This document shows, piece after piece, positions 17,372 through 26,245 of a stretch of DNA of 64,000 nt. Under the pieces are notes generated by a model, which ran no database searches, was not told the origin of the DNA, and worked only from the letters and a program-made list of their open reading frames with translations. How positions within the stretch are numbered: position 1 is the stretch's first letter; every line of letters begins with the position of its first letter. Position numbers and translations under genes: made by a program. Location of the stretch: positions 1 through 64,000 of the forward strand of contig JAEUIH010000001.1 in assembly GCA_016795105.1 (NCBI GenBank), in the 5' to 3' direction. This stretch comes from Planctomyces sp. Its GTDB lineage: Bacteria > Planctomycetota > Planctomycetia > Planctomycetales > Planctomycetaceae.

Positions 17372-18555
17372 GGGGAGGTCAATGCGTGTTCGCCTTGTTC
17401 GAAGACGACCTGAGCTCGACCGACTAACAGCGGATCGACGGTCGCGATTGCATCGAGATCTTTACCTTCGTAGGGAATTCGATGCAGAACGTATCGCATC
17501 GCGTTCAGTCGTGCTCGTTTTTTGCAGTCGGATTTGACCACTGTCCAGGGAGCATCCGCCGTATCGGTATAGAAGAACATGGCTTCCTTGGCCTTCGTGT
17601 ATTCATCCCATTTGTCGAGTGAAGCGGTATCGATTGGTGAAAGCTTCCACTGTTTCAGAGGATGACGTTCGCGTTCGGAAAACCGCCGCAGCTGTTCTTT
17701 GCGGCTGACAGAGAACCAGAACTTGATCAGGTGAATTCCGCTTCGGCAGAGATTCCTTTCGAACTCGGGCGCCTGTCTCATGAATTCGCCGTATTCATCA
17801 CGACTACAGAAACCCATAACCCACTCGACTCCGGCTCGGTTATACCACGAACGATCGAACATCACGATTTCGCCACGGGTTGGGAGATGTTCGACGTAGC
17901 GTTGGAAGTACCATTGTCCTCGTTCGAGCTCTGTAGGCTTTTCAAGTGCAACAACGCGGGCACCTCGGGGATTCATGTGCTCCATAAAGCGTTTAATGGC
18001 GCCTCCCTTGCCGGCAGCATCACGCCCTTCAAACAATATCACGACCTTTTGGCCTGTCTTCTTTACCCATGCCTGTAGTTTCAGGAGTTCGACCTGAAGC
18101 CGATACTTTTGTTTTTCATAGTTTCGGCGAGACATCAAATACTTGTATGGGTACCCGCCGGTTCTCCAGTCAGAGGCAAGGATCGCGTCAGCCTCCACGG
18201 CGGATAACTCGGTCTGCTGATCACCAGCAGTTCGTTCGATCAAAGTCTTTCGAAGGGCTTCAGCATCGTCAGGAGATGAACCAAGAATGATGGCGTGCAA
18301 CACCTTTGAGAGTGTGTCCGTATCATGAGGAGTGACGCCCTTCATGATATCGATAATCGCGTTGATCTTTGCCTCCTGAGCTGCACTGATGGCTTGTTCC
18401 ACAGTTTGTTTTTGCAGCCCTGTGTCGGTTGTCGCTGGCAGAACATCACCTTGCGCGACTTTCCTTTGCCGCGGCTGTTTTGCCTTCGTTCGCTTCGCCT
18501 TTTGAGTTCTGGTCGTTTGATCCACACCGTTGTCTGACGCTGACTTTTCTGCCAT
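17365..18555 (-). CDS. Polyphosphate kinase 2 family protein
   Basis: 396 residues from the ATG at 18555; a longer open frame upstream runs only through repeat DNA. A Lys/Arg/Gln-rich low-complexity N-terminus (about 1-45) and a helical region precede the PPK2 core. The core has Walker A FEGRDAAGKGGAIKRF (about 176-191), the lid region, and Walker B MFDRSWYNRAGVEWVMGF. PPK2 enzymes transfer phosphate between polyphosphate and nucleotides (often GDP or ADP). FWFSVSRKEQLRRFSERERHPLKQWKLSP is the usual continuation. The protein is about 100 residues longer at the N-terminus than minimal PPK2 enzymes. It is convergent with the M50 fusion and downstream of an SDR gene. Confidence 0.94.
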   Translation of the reverse strand: MAEKSASDNGVDQTTRTQKAKRTKAKQPRQRKVAQGDVLPATTDTGLQKQTVEQAISAAQEAKINAIIDIMKGVTPHDTDTLSKVLHAIILGSSPDDAEALRKTLIERTAGDQQTELSAVEADAILASDWRTGGYPYKYLMSRRNYEKQKYRLQVELLKLQAWVKKTGQKVVILFEGRDAAGKGGAIKRFMEHMNPRGARVVALEKPTELERGQWYFQRYVEHLPTRGEIVMFDRSWYNRAGVEWVMGFCSRDEYGEFMRQAPEFERNLCRSGIHLIKFWFSVSRKEQLRRFSERERHPLKQWKLSPIDTASLDKWDEYTKAKEAMFFYTDTADAPWTVVKSDCKKRARLNAMRYVLHRIPYEGKDLDAIATVDPLLVGRAQVVFEQGEHALTSPK

Positions 18556-18680
18556 GGACTTCCGAGTTTCTACGTTTGAAAACCTCGATCGCAAAAGTGG
18601 ATGTTTCCATTCAGAATAGCGATGAGATGGAAGTGCTGTCCAACGAAACAACGGGGCCGGCATGGAAAATCGGAAGGTGC

Positions 18681-18932
18681 ATAGCAGGCACACCCCATGT
18701 GCCGTCCGCCCTCCGTAGCAGGCACATTCCATGTGCCGTCCGCCCTCCGTAGCAGGCACATTCCATGTGCCGTCCGCCCTCTGTAGCAGGCACATTCCAT
18801 GTGCCGTCCGCCCTCTGTAGCAGGCACATTCCATGTGCCGTCCGCCTTCCGTAGCAGGCACATTCCATGTGCCGTCCGCGATATCGTGGGTGCCCTCTTG
18901 CGGACGGCATTCGGAGAATGCCTGCTACTTTA
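18681..18932. repeat. Array of six 34-bp hairpin repeats plus inverted end unit
   Basis: Units start at 18681, 18715, 18749, 18783, 18817 and 18851, an exact 34-bp period. Each carries GTAGCA, the hairpin GGCACAT-TCC-ATGTGCC and CGTCCGC. After a 20-bp spacer comes one inverted unit with a different stem (GGCATTC-GGA-GAATGCC) whose end CTACTTTA contains the SDR stop codon. This is a REPIN doublet like that at 17289, with one arm amplified. There are no variable spacers, so it is not a CRISPR. Confidence 0.93.
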
Positions 18933-19703
18933 GGCGGATCGGCGGGTGAGTTTTTGTTTGAGGCGTTGCATGCCTTTTAGCCAGCGATCGTGGTTTTCCG
19001 CCTTCATTCGAAAGAATTCGGCGACTTCGGGATGCGGCAGGATCAAAAACTGCTCTCGGTCGATCCCTTCGACAATCGACTCAGCCGCCTGCATCGCGGA
19101 GATTGAATGCAGCTGTAGGTAGCGATGAATCGGATCGCTTTCATCGAGCATATCGGTTTCGACTCCGAGCGGACAAACGCAGGAGACTTTGATGCCCTGC
19201 CTGCCGTATGTCACTGAAAGCCATTCTGCGAACGCTACGTCGGCATGTTTTGTGACCGAGTAGCTCGCGGACCCGATTTCCGTGAGAAGTCCGGCTGCTG
19301 ACGCCGTATGGATGAGGTATCCACTGCCCGCCTCGATCATGGCAGGGATGACGGCACGAGCTGCGTATAGCCGAGACATTACATTGACATCCCAGAGCTG
19401 CTGCCATTCAGAGTTGGGGCATTCGAGTCCACCCTTGGCAGTGATTCCGGCATTTGAACAGAATACGTCTATGCGTCCCCATCTGCTGAGTACATTTTCA
19501 ACGAGATCAATCACGCTGCACTCATTTGCGACATCGCAGATGACGGGAACTCCGCCGTACTGATCAGCGGAAGCGAACACGGCGGAGTCTCGATCGGAAG
19601 CGATCACGGCTTTGGCACCTGCGGTTGCGAAGCGTTCGCACATGGCAGCACCAATTCCGCGTGCTGCACCGGTGACAACAACGACCCGATCCTGAATTTC
19701 CAC
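18930..19703 (-). CDS. SDR-family NAD(P)-dependent oxidoreductase
   Basis: 257 residues from a GTG at 19703, which gives the usual family N-terminus (VEIQDRVVVVTGAARGIG). An upstream ATG at 19796 would add about 31 atypical residues. Classical SDR motifs are present: TGAARGIG for nucleotide binding, SNAG, the catalytic Ser region (HTASAAGLL) and YSVTK with catalytic Tyr and Lys. The aspartate in ASDRD after beta-2 suggests NAD preference. The C-terminus is basic and amphipathic (WLKGMQRLKQKLTRRSA). The substrate is unknown. The stop codon TAA forms the start of the repeat array separating it from ppk2. Confidence 0.9.
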   Translation of the reverse strand: MEIQDRVVVVTGAARGIGAAMCERFATAGAKAVIASDRDSAVFASADQYGGVPVICDVANECSVIDLVENVLSRWGRIDVFCSNAGITAKGGLECPNSEWQQLWDVNVMSRLYAARAVIPAMIEAGSGYLIHTASAAGLLTEIGSASYSVTKHADVAFAEWLSVTYGRQGIKVSCVCPLGVETDMLDESDPIHRYLQLHSISAMQAAESIVEGIDREQFLILPHPEVAEFFRMKAENHDRWLKGMQRLKQKLTRRSA

Positions 19704-19982
19704 GACGATCGCCTTGTTGATAAGCAGCGAACAGGCGGATACGCCGCAATGAAAATGCGGCGTCGGCCGTCCCTGGCCTGTGCCGCTTCCTGCCATCCGT
19801 GCAGGTCACTTCAACCACAGGGATCTCAGTGAGGCGGGAACATTACCGACATCAAAGCGGTCTGTCAAAACCAACAGTCGTCAAATCCTGAATACCCACT
19901 TTCACGAAAGCCGGAAGTGAATATCATTCCTCAATGATGCCGCAGTTTTTGCCGGTCCCAGTGAAACCGAAGAGTTTAGTTT

Positions 19983-21680
19983 GTGAGCCCGGAACAACCG
20001 ATATCTATCCAGAAAATTCAGGAGTCTATTTTGCCAGACCAGCAACAACAGGAAACGCGCTGGTATTCGGTTCCATTACTCTGGCTGTTGTTGATTTTGG
20101 TCAGCCTGCTTGTTGCACCTGTGCCCGGCATCAACGAGCCTCACTATCTTGCAAAGGCACGATCTGTCGCGGACTCGGAGTGGTGCAAACATGACTTCTT
20201 TGTGCATTCCGGCAACGCTCACTTCCTGTTCCTGCACCTGGTTGGTCCATTGACGGGAGTGCTGTCGTTTCCGGTTGTTGCAGTCTGTGGTCGAATCCTG
20301 TCACTCGGCCTGTTTGCTTATGGCTGGCATCGCCTGAGTCAGGCATTCAGGCTTACCGCGTCGGTTGCGGTTCTATCGCTTTCCATGTTCGCGGTGTTCT
20401 CTGTTTCAGGCAACTTCTCCGGTGAATGGATCATCGGTGGATTTGAGGCCAAGGTACCGGCATACGGTTTGATTTTAGTTGCCATGGCATCTGTTTGTCA
20501 GCACTTCGAACGCGTCGGTATTCAACACTCTGCTCAGCAGTCCACTGTAACGAACCATGGCATCTATGGCGCCGGAGTGTGCTGTGGTTTGGCTGCGGCC
20601 ATTCATCCGGTCGTTGGGGGGTGGGCAATTTGTTCGTTCGCTGGCGCGATCCTGATGGCAGGAGGGAACTCCGGTCGTGAGAAGATCGCTCAGACTATGA
20701 GATACGGTCTGATTTCGTTGTTGTTTTCGTTGCCAGGCACGATTCCGGCGTTGTTGTTTTTAAAGAATCAGGACGTGTCACGCGCTGATGCTGATGCTGC
20801 AAATTTCTATCAGGTTTTTTGGCGACTCAGGCATCATCTCGATCCGGTAGAGATCCCCCGACGAGGTTGGATTTGGGCTGCATCGCTCCTGTCGATTCTC
20901 ATACTAATCGCCGTCAGCCTGTTGATTCAGAGTCGCCGGAGTCCACGAGTCAGATCATCATTGCGAGGTTTGTGGTGGATTCTGATTCTATCAGCAACAA
21001 TCGCAGGTATTGGAACAGCGGTCGGATGGCACAATGTTCCTGCATCTGAGATGACAGGCTGGAAATGGCGGGCAACGATCCTCAAATTCTATCCGTTCCG
21101 CCTGTTTGATGGCCTGCTTCCTGTTGTGACTGCATTGACCTTTGGAGTAGCGTTTCAGAAGCAGATTCTTCGGCTGAAGCCGGATGCCGGACGACTCAGC
21201 AAGGTTGTCTCAATTGGCCTCGCCTTCGCCATGACAGTCGGAGCTGTTCTGACATCACTTGATCACCGAAACGAGGTCCCGGCAGGTTATACTCGGACTC
21301 AGCAGCAAGACTGGCTGAAAGCCTGTGCCTGGATCGAAAAGAACACATCCGCGGACAGTTTGTTTTTGACTCCGCGTGAGTCATATGCATTCAAGTGGTT
21401 TGCACAGCGAGCAGAATACGCATGCTACAAAGACTGTCCGCAGGACGCCGCAGGTATCGTCGAATGGAACCGTCGACTTTGGTATCTGCATGACTGGACA
21501 CTTCGTTCGTCGGAGGATGAGTCATATACCGTCGAAGAGCTGCAGCAGCTTCGGCGGGAAACCGGCATCACTCATATTGTGACCCGAATTCTTGGGCCGT
21601 TTGAGGCATCCCCGGTTTTCGTGGAAGGCGACTGGCAGATCATTGAGATTCCGCAATCCGGCGTCCCGGTTGAGCAGTGA
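19983..21680 (+). CDS. Polytopic membrane protein, DUF6798-like
   Basis: 565 residues from GTG. About ten or more hydrophobic segments fill residues 30-420 (for example VPLLWLLLILVSLLVAPVPG, VAVLSLSMFAVFSVSG). A soluble C-terminal part follows, with DWLKACAWIEKNTSADSLFLTP and TGITHIVTRILGPFEASPVF. The arrangement, an early acidic loop after helix 1 and a soluble tail that speaks of WIEKNTPxDSLFLTP, resembles DUF6798 and GT-C-like planctomycete proteins from memory. A role in glycan or lipid transfer is possible but not shown. A hairpin repeat follows the stop. Confidence 0.78.
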   Translation: MSPEQPISIQKIQESILPDQQQQETRWYSVPLLWLLLILVSLLVAPVPGINEPHYLAKARSVADSEWCKHDFFVHSGNAHFLFLHLVGPLTGVLSFPVVAVCGRILSLGLFAYGWHRLSQAFRLTASVAVLSLSMFAVFSVSGNFSGEWIIGGFEAKVPAYGLILVAMASVCQHFERVGIQHSAQQSTVTNHGIYGAGVCCGLAAAIHPVVGGWAICSFAGAILMAGGNSGREKIAQTMRYGLISLLFSLPGTIPALLFLKNQDVSRADADAANFYQVFWRLRHHLDPVEIPRRGWIWAASLLSILILIAVSLLIQSRRSPRVRSSLRGLWWILILSATIAGIGTAVGWHNVPASEMTGWKWRATILKFYPFRLFDGLLPVVTALTFGVAFQKQILRLKPDAGRLSKVVSIGLAFAMTVGAVLTSLDHRNEVPAGYTRTQQQDWLKACAWIEKNTSADSLFLTPRESYAFKWFAQRAEYACYKDCPQDAAGIVEWNRRLWYLHDWTLRSSEDESYTVEELQQLRRETGITHIVTRILGPFEASPVFVEGDWQIIEIPQSGVPVEQ

Positions 21681-21702
21681 GTGTCGGCAATTCCTGCCGC
21701 TC
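21681..21702. repeat. Stop-codon-proximal hairpin repeat
   Basis: Directly after the TGA of the DUF6798-like gene, CGGCA-ATTCC-TGCCG forms a 5-bp stem with the TTCC-containing loop shared by the copies at 5833 and 12032. The flanking bases are less conserved. Confidence 0.55.
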
Positions 21703-21857
21703 TGGTGTGCTTACGCGAAAGAACGCGCAGGATGAGGCGCAACATGTGGAAGCACAATCCACATAACCGCTACAAACTCGCGAGCTTAGATTGACTGACG
21801 CCACTCCTCAGTCAGATTTAGGATGATGTAGAGACGTTCGAGGACAGGGAGGTCTTC

Positions 21858-22370
21858 ATGTTTTTTGTACTACGACCGCTGAGACTGCTGATACAGGGTT
21901 TAGTAACATCATCCACTCCACGCCAGATCTCTATGGGTCTGGCAATGGGGATGGTGGTCGGATTGGTCCCAAAGGGAAATCTGATAGCGCTAGTCCTTGG
22001 GATGATTCTGGCGGCATCCAGAGTGAATTTGGCCATCGCCGCATCGTCTGCTGTGCTGTTCACGCTGATTGGAGTCTTTCTCGATCCGGTCTTTGATCGA
22101 GTTGGCACGTGGTTACTTCGGATGCCTGCGCTGCAGTCGTTCTGGACCGACCTGTACAACATGCCGGTGATGCCGTGGACCGACTTTAACAATTCGGTGG
22201 TGCTTGGCAGCCTGACAGTTGGGCTGCTCATGATGTGGCCTGTTCATCGCCTGAGCCTGCCTTGGATCGCAGAGTACAGCGTTGTGGTCACGGATTACTT
22301 TCGGAAGTGGTGGATCACTCGGCTTCTGATGGGAGCGGAATGGTCAAGTCGGATCAGTTCGATCCAGTAG
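21858..22370 (+). CDS. TIGR03546-like (DUF2062-related) membrane protein
   Basis: 170 residues starting after GGGAGGTCTTC. The N-terminal half, SSTPRQISMGLAMGMVVGLVPKGNLIALVLGMILAASRVN in sense, carries the small helical-pair pattern of DUF2062 proteins and fits the TIGR03546 family. A further hydrophobic segment lies near VLGSLTVGLLMMWPVHRL. It is followed 22 nt later by a TIGR03545-like gene; this two-gene pairing is itself characteristic of the families. The biochemical function is unknown. Confidence 0.85.
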   Translation: MFFVLRPLRLLIQGLVTSSTPRQISMGLAMGMVVGLVPKGNLIALVLGMILAASRVNLAIAASSAVLFTLIGVFLDPVFDRVGTWLLRMPALQSFWTDLYNMPVMPWTDFNNSVVLGSLTVGLLMMWPVHRLSLPWIAEYSVVVTDYFRKWWITRLLMGAEWSSRISSIQ

Positions 22371-22392
22371 TTGAAGATCTGCGAGATATTTC

Positions 22393-24240
22393 ATGCGCTG
22401 GACCTATGTATTGCCACGGGTGTTCATTGTCACGACCTTGTGGGCGTTTCTGCGCTGGGGGCTGGATCCACTGCTGCGATATTCAGCGGTTCAGTCACTG
22501 CAGGCTGTTGCGGGCGCGAAGGCCGACATCGAAAATGTGACAACTTCGATCTATCCACCGGCCTTATATGTGCAGCATGTTGCTGTGGCAAACGCGAGGA
22601 AGCCCGGGCGAAATCTGATTGAATTCGACGAACTCAGGATACGGATGGCCGGACAACCGCTGTTACGGCGGCAGTTTGTTGTCGAAGAAGGTCAGGTGAC
22701 CGGCGTCCGCTTTCATTCTGGTCGTGACGATGATGGGCTTCTTGAGGAATCCGCAGAACTCGAAAGTGAACCTTCATGGCTTGCCGAGAAACTGGAATCT
22801 GCCGGTGAGGAGTGGCTGGAGAATCTGACAGAGCAGGCGAAAGCTCAGATCGACCCTAATACACTTGAGACCTACCGAATCGGTCAGGACATGTACGGAA
22901 AGTGGGACGGCCGCTTCAACGAAATGAAGGATCGCGTCAATTTGCTTAAGCCCCGAGTTCGTGAGCTGAAGGATCAGTTCGAACAGGCAAAGGAAGGCGA
23001 TACGCTCCAGAAAATTGAAAAGTATGTCCAGGTGGCGCAGAAAGCTGAGCAACTCACAATTGATGCAAAGAAGCTCAAGCTGGATGTGACCTCCATCGTG
23101 CCTGAAGTTCGGACGGACTTCAATCTCCTGAACGAAGCACGTGTGCGAGATCAGGAGATGGTGATGCGAAAGATACAGCTTCTAAAACCCGATAAGCGAA
23201 GGATCTCTGAGACACTGATCGGAAGGCAGATGTATATCCAGCTGCAGGAACTTCTCACCTGGGCTGACTCGTTTCGAAGTTATCAGAAAGAACTGAAGTC
23301 ACAGACGCGTCCACCTCGAAGTCGAGGCACGGACGTTGAGTTTCCGATTTTGAATCCAACCCCCGATTTTGTACTGGCAAAGCTGCTGATCTCGGGAGAC
23401 TTCTCCGTTGATGGGGAACAAATACCGTTTGAAGCCGTCATCACAGATGTCACGAACGATGCACCACTTCTCGGCCGACCGTGCATCGTTCGCCTTCGAA
23501 CGGAGGGTAGTCAGCCGTTGTTGCTGCAGGCGACCTATGATGTGCGAACTGAGGTTCCTGTGATCTCATTGCTGGCGGAGTACTCTGACCACGATGGATA
23601 TCCGATTAGAGCTGGTAAGAGTGACAAGGCTGAGATCACCGGGAGATTGTCCGATGTGGCCTGGAACCTGAATGTTCAGCTCGTGGGATCTGATCTTCAC
23701 GGCAAAGTGTTGTTGAATTCAAGGCTGCAGAATACTTCGTTTGCGACTGCAGAGAGCCTGCGACCGGAATTTGCACTCGCAGCAAATCGTGCGCTGGCCG
23801 GCATTCAGGATGTGAAGGCAACAGTTATGCTGGGTGGCACGATTGAAAAGCCGGAATTTGAACTTGAATCCGATATCGGCGAACAACTGGCCGATGGGAT
23901 TGAAGGCGCCGTTCGACTTCAGATTGAGGAAACTCGGACGAAGTTGATGGCTGATGTCAACAGCTGGGCGACAGATCAGATCAGCACTCTGACATCTCGG
24001 TTTGCGTCAGAATATGAACAACTCGTGGCAGAGCATGACCAGATTCTGAAGCAGGTCGAAGGTATCCAGACAGTCGTTGCCTCGTTCCAGTCGGGACAGG
24101 CGGACCCCAAAGCTGTATTTCGACAGGTACGCGATTCGAAGTTGATTCCCGAGAAACAGACGGAGCAGGTCGACAGAGCGATGAAAAGCCTGAACAATGT
24201 CAATCGGTTGATTCCACGCCCTGCCCAGCCGAGATTTTGA
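22393..24240 (+). CDS. TIGR03545-like, AsmA-type envelope protein
   Basis: 615 residues with an N-terminal membrane segment (YVLPRVFIVTTLWAFLRW), an AsmA-like start (GAKADIENVTTSIYPPALYVQHVAVAN), and a long central coiled coil (about 130-300). The C-terminal part has AsmA-like beta patterns (GRLSDVAWNLNVQLVGSDL) and a second coiled coil. It matches the TIGR03545 family by its partner and layout. It is probably anchored in the inner membrane and faces the periplasm. It is the middle gene of a tight cluster, 22 nt after the TIGR03546 gene and 15 nt before ispE. Confidence 0.85.
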   Translation: MRWTYVLPRVFIVTTLWAFLRWGLDPLLRYSAVQSLQAVAGAKADIENVTTSIYPPALYVQHVAVANARKPGRNLIEFDELRIRMAGQPLLRRQFVVEEGQVTGVRFHSGRDDDGLLEESAELESEPSWLAEKLESAGEEWLENLTEQAKAQIDPNTLETYRIGQDMYGKWDGRFNEMKDRVNLLKPRVRELKDQFEQAKEGDTLQKIEKYVQVAQKAEQLTIDAKKLKLDVTSIVPEVRTDFNLLNEARVRDQEMVMRKIQLLKPDKRRISETLIGRQMYIQLQELLTWADSFRSYQKELKSQTRPPRSRGTDVEFPILNPTPDFVLAKLLISGDFSVDGEQIPFEAVITDVTNDAPLLGRPCIVRLRTEGSQPLLLQATYDVRTEVPVISLLAEYSDHDGYPIRAGKSDKAEITGRLSDVAWNLNVQLVGSDLHGKVLLNSRLQNTSFATAESLRPEFALAANRALAGIQDVKATVMLGGTIEKPEFELESDIGEQLADGIEGAVRLQIEETRTKLMADVNSWATDQISTLTSRFASEYEQLVAEHDQILKQVEGIQTVVASFQSGQADPKAVFRQVRDSKLIPEKQTEQVDRAMKSLNNVNRLIPRPAQPRF

Positions 24241-24255
24241 TCGATCAAATCTGTC

Positions 24256-25134
24256 ATGTCGCGAATTGAACTTCTCAGTCCCGCAAAGCTGAATATCTTC
24301 CTTGAGGTTATCGGTAAGCGGTCGGATGGGTATCACGAGCTGGAGACAGTGATGCTTCGAACCGACCTGAGTGATTTGATGGTCTTTGAGCAGACTTCGG
24401 GCACTCAAATCGAGCTTCGGCTGTCCGATGAGACTCCTCCGGAACTGCGATCCGGATTCCCGCTTGATTCATCGAACCTCATTCTGCGTGCTGCCGAGAA
24501 CCTTCAGAGGCGATCTCAGGTTCAGATGGGGGCGAGAATCTCGGTGACGAAAGTGATTCCACCCGAGTCTGGACTGGCGGGTGGATCCAGCAATGCGGCG
24601 ACAACACTTCGAGGGCTGTGTCGATTGTGGAACCTGCAGCCGCCGGAAGACGAGCTGCATGAGATCGCTGCGACTCTTGGAAGTGATATCAACTTTCTCT
24701 TGTCTGGTGCGAAAGCTGCGATTTGTCGAGGACGAGGTGAAATCGTAGTTCCCGTTGAAGTGGCACAGGAATTTTGGTTTGTTGCAGTACGACCAAAAAC
24801 TGGAAACTCGACACCAACAGTGTTTCGCGAAACGAACATCCCTTCTGTTCCGGAATCCTCATCCGGCATAGTGCGCCGACTCACTGGTGAAACAGATGAA
24901 CCACTCGAGAAGTTCTGCTTCAATCGACTGACAGATGCTGCATGCATCATCAACGGCGAGATGAGTCGTCTAATGAATTCAATGCAGAAGTGTTCCCTGA
25001 AGCCAGCATTTATGTCAGGAAGTGGGTCAACCTGTTTCCTGGTGGCAGACGATCAACACGATGCTGATCGACTCAGGTCGCTGGTCGAATGCTCAACGGG
25101 CTTGCGATGCTGGGTTTTGCAAACTTCCACATGA
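24256..25134 (+). CDS. ispE: 4-diphosphocytidyl-2-C-methyl-D-erythritol kinase
   Basis: 292 residues, the usual length. A GHMP-kinase enzyme of the MEP isoprenoid pathway that phosphorylates CDP-methylerythritol with ATP. Diagnostic motifs are SPAKLNIFLEVIGKRSDGYH at the N-terminus, the glycine-rich ATP loop PPESGLAGGSSNAATTL, and the C-terminal PAFMSGSGSTCFLV. It is probably co-transcribed with the two upstream envelope genes. Confidence 0.96.
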   Translation: MSRIELLSPAKLNIFLEVIGKRSDGYHELETVMLRTDLSDLMVFEQTSGTQIELRLSDETPPELRSGFPLDSSNLILRAAENLQRRSQVQMGARISVTKVIPPESGLAGGSSNAATTLRGLCRLWNLQPPEDELHEIAATLGSDINFLLSGAKAAICRGRGEIVVPVEVAQEFWFVAVRPKTGNSTPTVFRETNIPSVPESSSGIVRRLTGETDEPLEKFCFNRLTDAACIINGEMSRLMNSMQKCSLKPAFMSGSGSTCFLVADDQHDADRLRSLVECSTGLRCWVLQTST

Positions 25135-25276
25135 TGGCTGGGTCTCAGATCAGGCTGTCAAGAGGCATCTGATGCTGAAAGAAAGAAATTCAGCTTCATC
25201 GCGGAAATGAGTTCTGATCGACCGGCGATACGTTTACATTCTCTCTGACATCCGCAACACTACCACGACCCATGAC

Positions 25277-26065
25277 ATGACTGAGGTCGGTCATGAAACG
25301 ATGTTGACAACCGAGGCACGGAACTTCCTGAAGCACATGGACGTATTCCTGGAAGACAGCGGTAATACCGCCGGCAAACCTGGTGTTCTTTCCAGACTGG
25401 CGATTGCCAGGCCCTTGCGGGCTGGAAATCCCGAAGAATTGCTGCATGAAGTCTTTGATATTCGTCAGCATGGAATTCGCTATGTGACCGTGCGAAGGCA
25501 GCAGGTTTTTCGAATTGGCGAAGACGTGCTCAAGGATGTTCTCTCCGACTTTGGCATTCAGATCAGCAGCATTGGATTTGCTGGAGGATTTACAGGAACA
25601 CTGGGAATGACGTATGACGACGTCATAACAGATGCACACTGCGCAATCCGAATGGCACATGACGTGGGTGCACGTTCACTCGTCCTTCTGACAGGTCACC
25701 AGGGACTGCACATTTATAATCACGCAGAACGAACGGTGCAGGAAGGAATTGAGATTTGCAGAAGACTCGCGATGGACTACGGAATTCGCTTGCTAGTGGC
25801 CGCAAATTCAGTTCTGGGATGTCGTCGTGACAACTTTCGACCTCGCACTTCTCCCCTTTTGTGGACTCAACAATTCTGCGGCCCGGAGCTGCAGACCATG
25901 ATTGTGGTTCGTGCAGGTGAACGGCTGCCGGATGGCTGGCGTGATGTGATTGCCTGCGGTGGATGTTTGCGGATCTGTCACAAGTGTGAGTCGTATCCTG
26001 AACACACTGATTTGCTGAACCGCATTATCTCGTTCTTATCGAGACGCAACGACCTCGCAGACTGA
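25277..26065 (+). CDS. Sugar phosphate isomerase/epimerase-like TIM-barrel protein
   Basis: 262 residues from the first ATG. The frame is open upstream to 25211 with plausible residues (VLIDRRYVYILSDIRN), so a non-ATG start is possible. The sequence reads as an AP-endonuclease-2/xylose-isomerase-like barrel: HGIRYVTVRRQQVFRIGED, GIQISSIGFAGGFTG, GARSLVLLTGHQGLHIYNH. The usual Glu metal ligand on the mid-barrel strand (here GIRLLVAANSV) is not obvious, so the enzyme may be inactive or altered. It lies between ispE and a ROK regulator. Confidence 0.72.
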   Translation: MTEVGHETMLTTEARNFLKHMDVFLEDSGNTAGKPGVLSRLAIARPLRAGNPEELLHEVFDIRQHGIRYVTVRRQQVFRIGEDVLKDVLSDFGIQISSIGFAGGFTGTLGMTYDDVITDAHCAIRMAHDVGARSLVLLTGHQGLHIYNHAERTVQEGIEICRRLAMDYGIRLLVAANSVLGCRRDNFRPRTSPLLWTQQFCGPELQTMIVVRAGERLPDGWRDVIACGGCLRICHKCESYPEHTDLLNRIISFLSRRNDLAD

Positions 26066-26180
26066 GGCGCGTAAAATTCTGAAATCTTCGGAATTTTCCC
26101 CATTCGTTGATTCCCGCCGAAAGTTCATAAATTCGCAAATCCACTGCGACACCCTCGTTGGTTTTGGGTGTTCTTTCGCA

Positions 26181-26208
26181 GGTAGCGCGGGAATCCGCGC
26201 CTGACGGC
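26181..26208. repeat. GTAGC-type hairpin element
   Basis: GTAGC is followed by GCGCGG-GAAT-CCGCGC and CTGACGG. It resembles the GTAGC hairpin repeats at 17289 and 18681 in layout, with a different stem and loop. It is 45 bp upstream of the ROK gene, so unlike them it is in a 5' region. Confidence 0.5.
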
Positions 26209-26245
26209 TCAAAGGACATGTTGCCAGAACAACCCTAAGAAAATC

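Noticed and set aside
18558-18863. N-terminal extension of PPK2 and repeat-encoded peptides
   Set aside because: Upstream codons translate the hairpin array (ECACY-x-GRTAHGM repeats); the ATG at 18555 gives a normal protein.
18681-18932. CRISPR array
   Set aside because: Units follow each other at exactly 34 bp with no variable spacers, and no cas gene is near.
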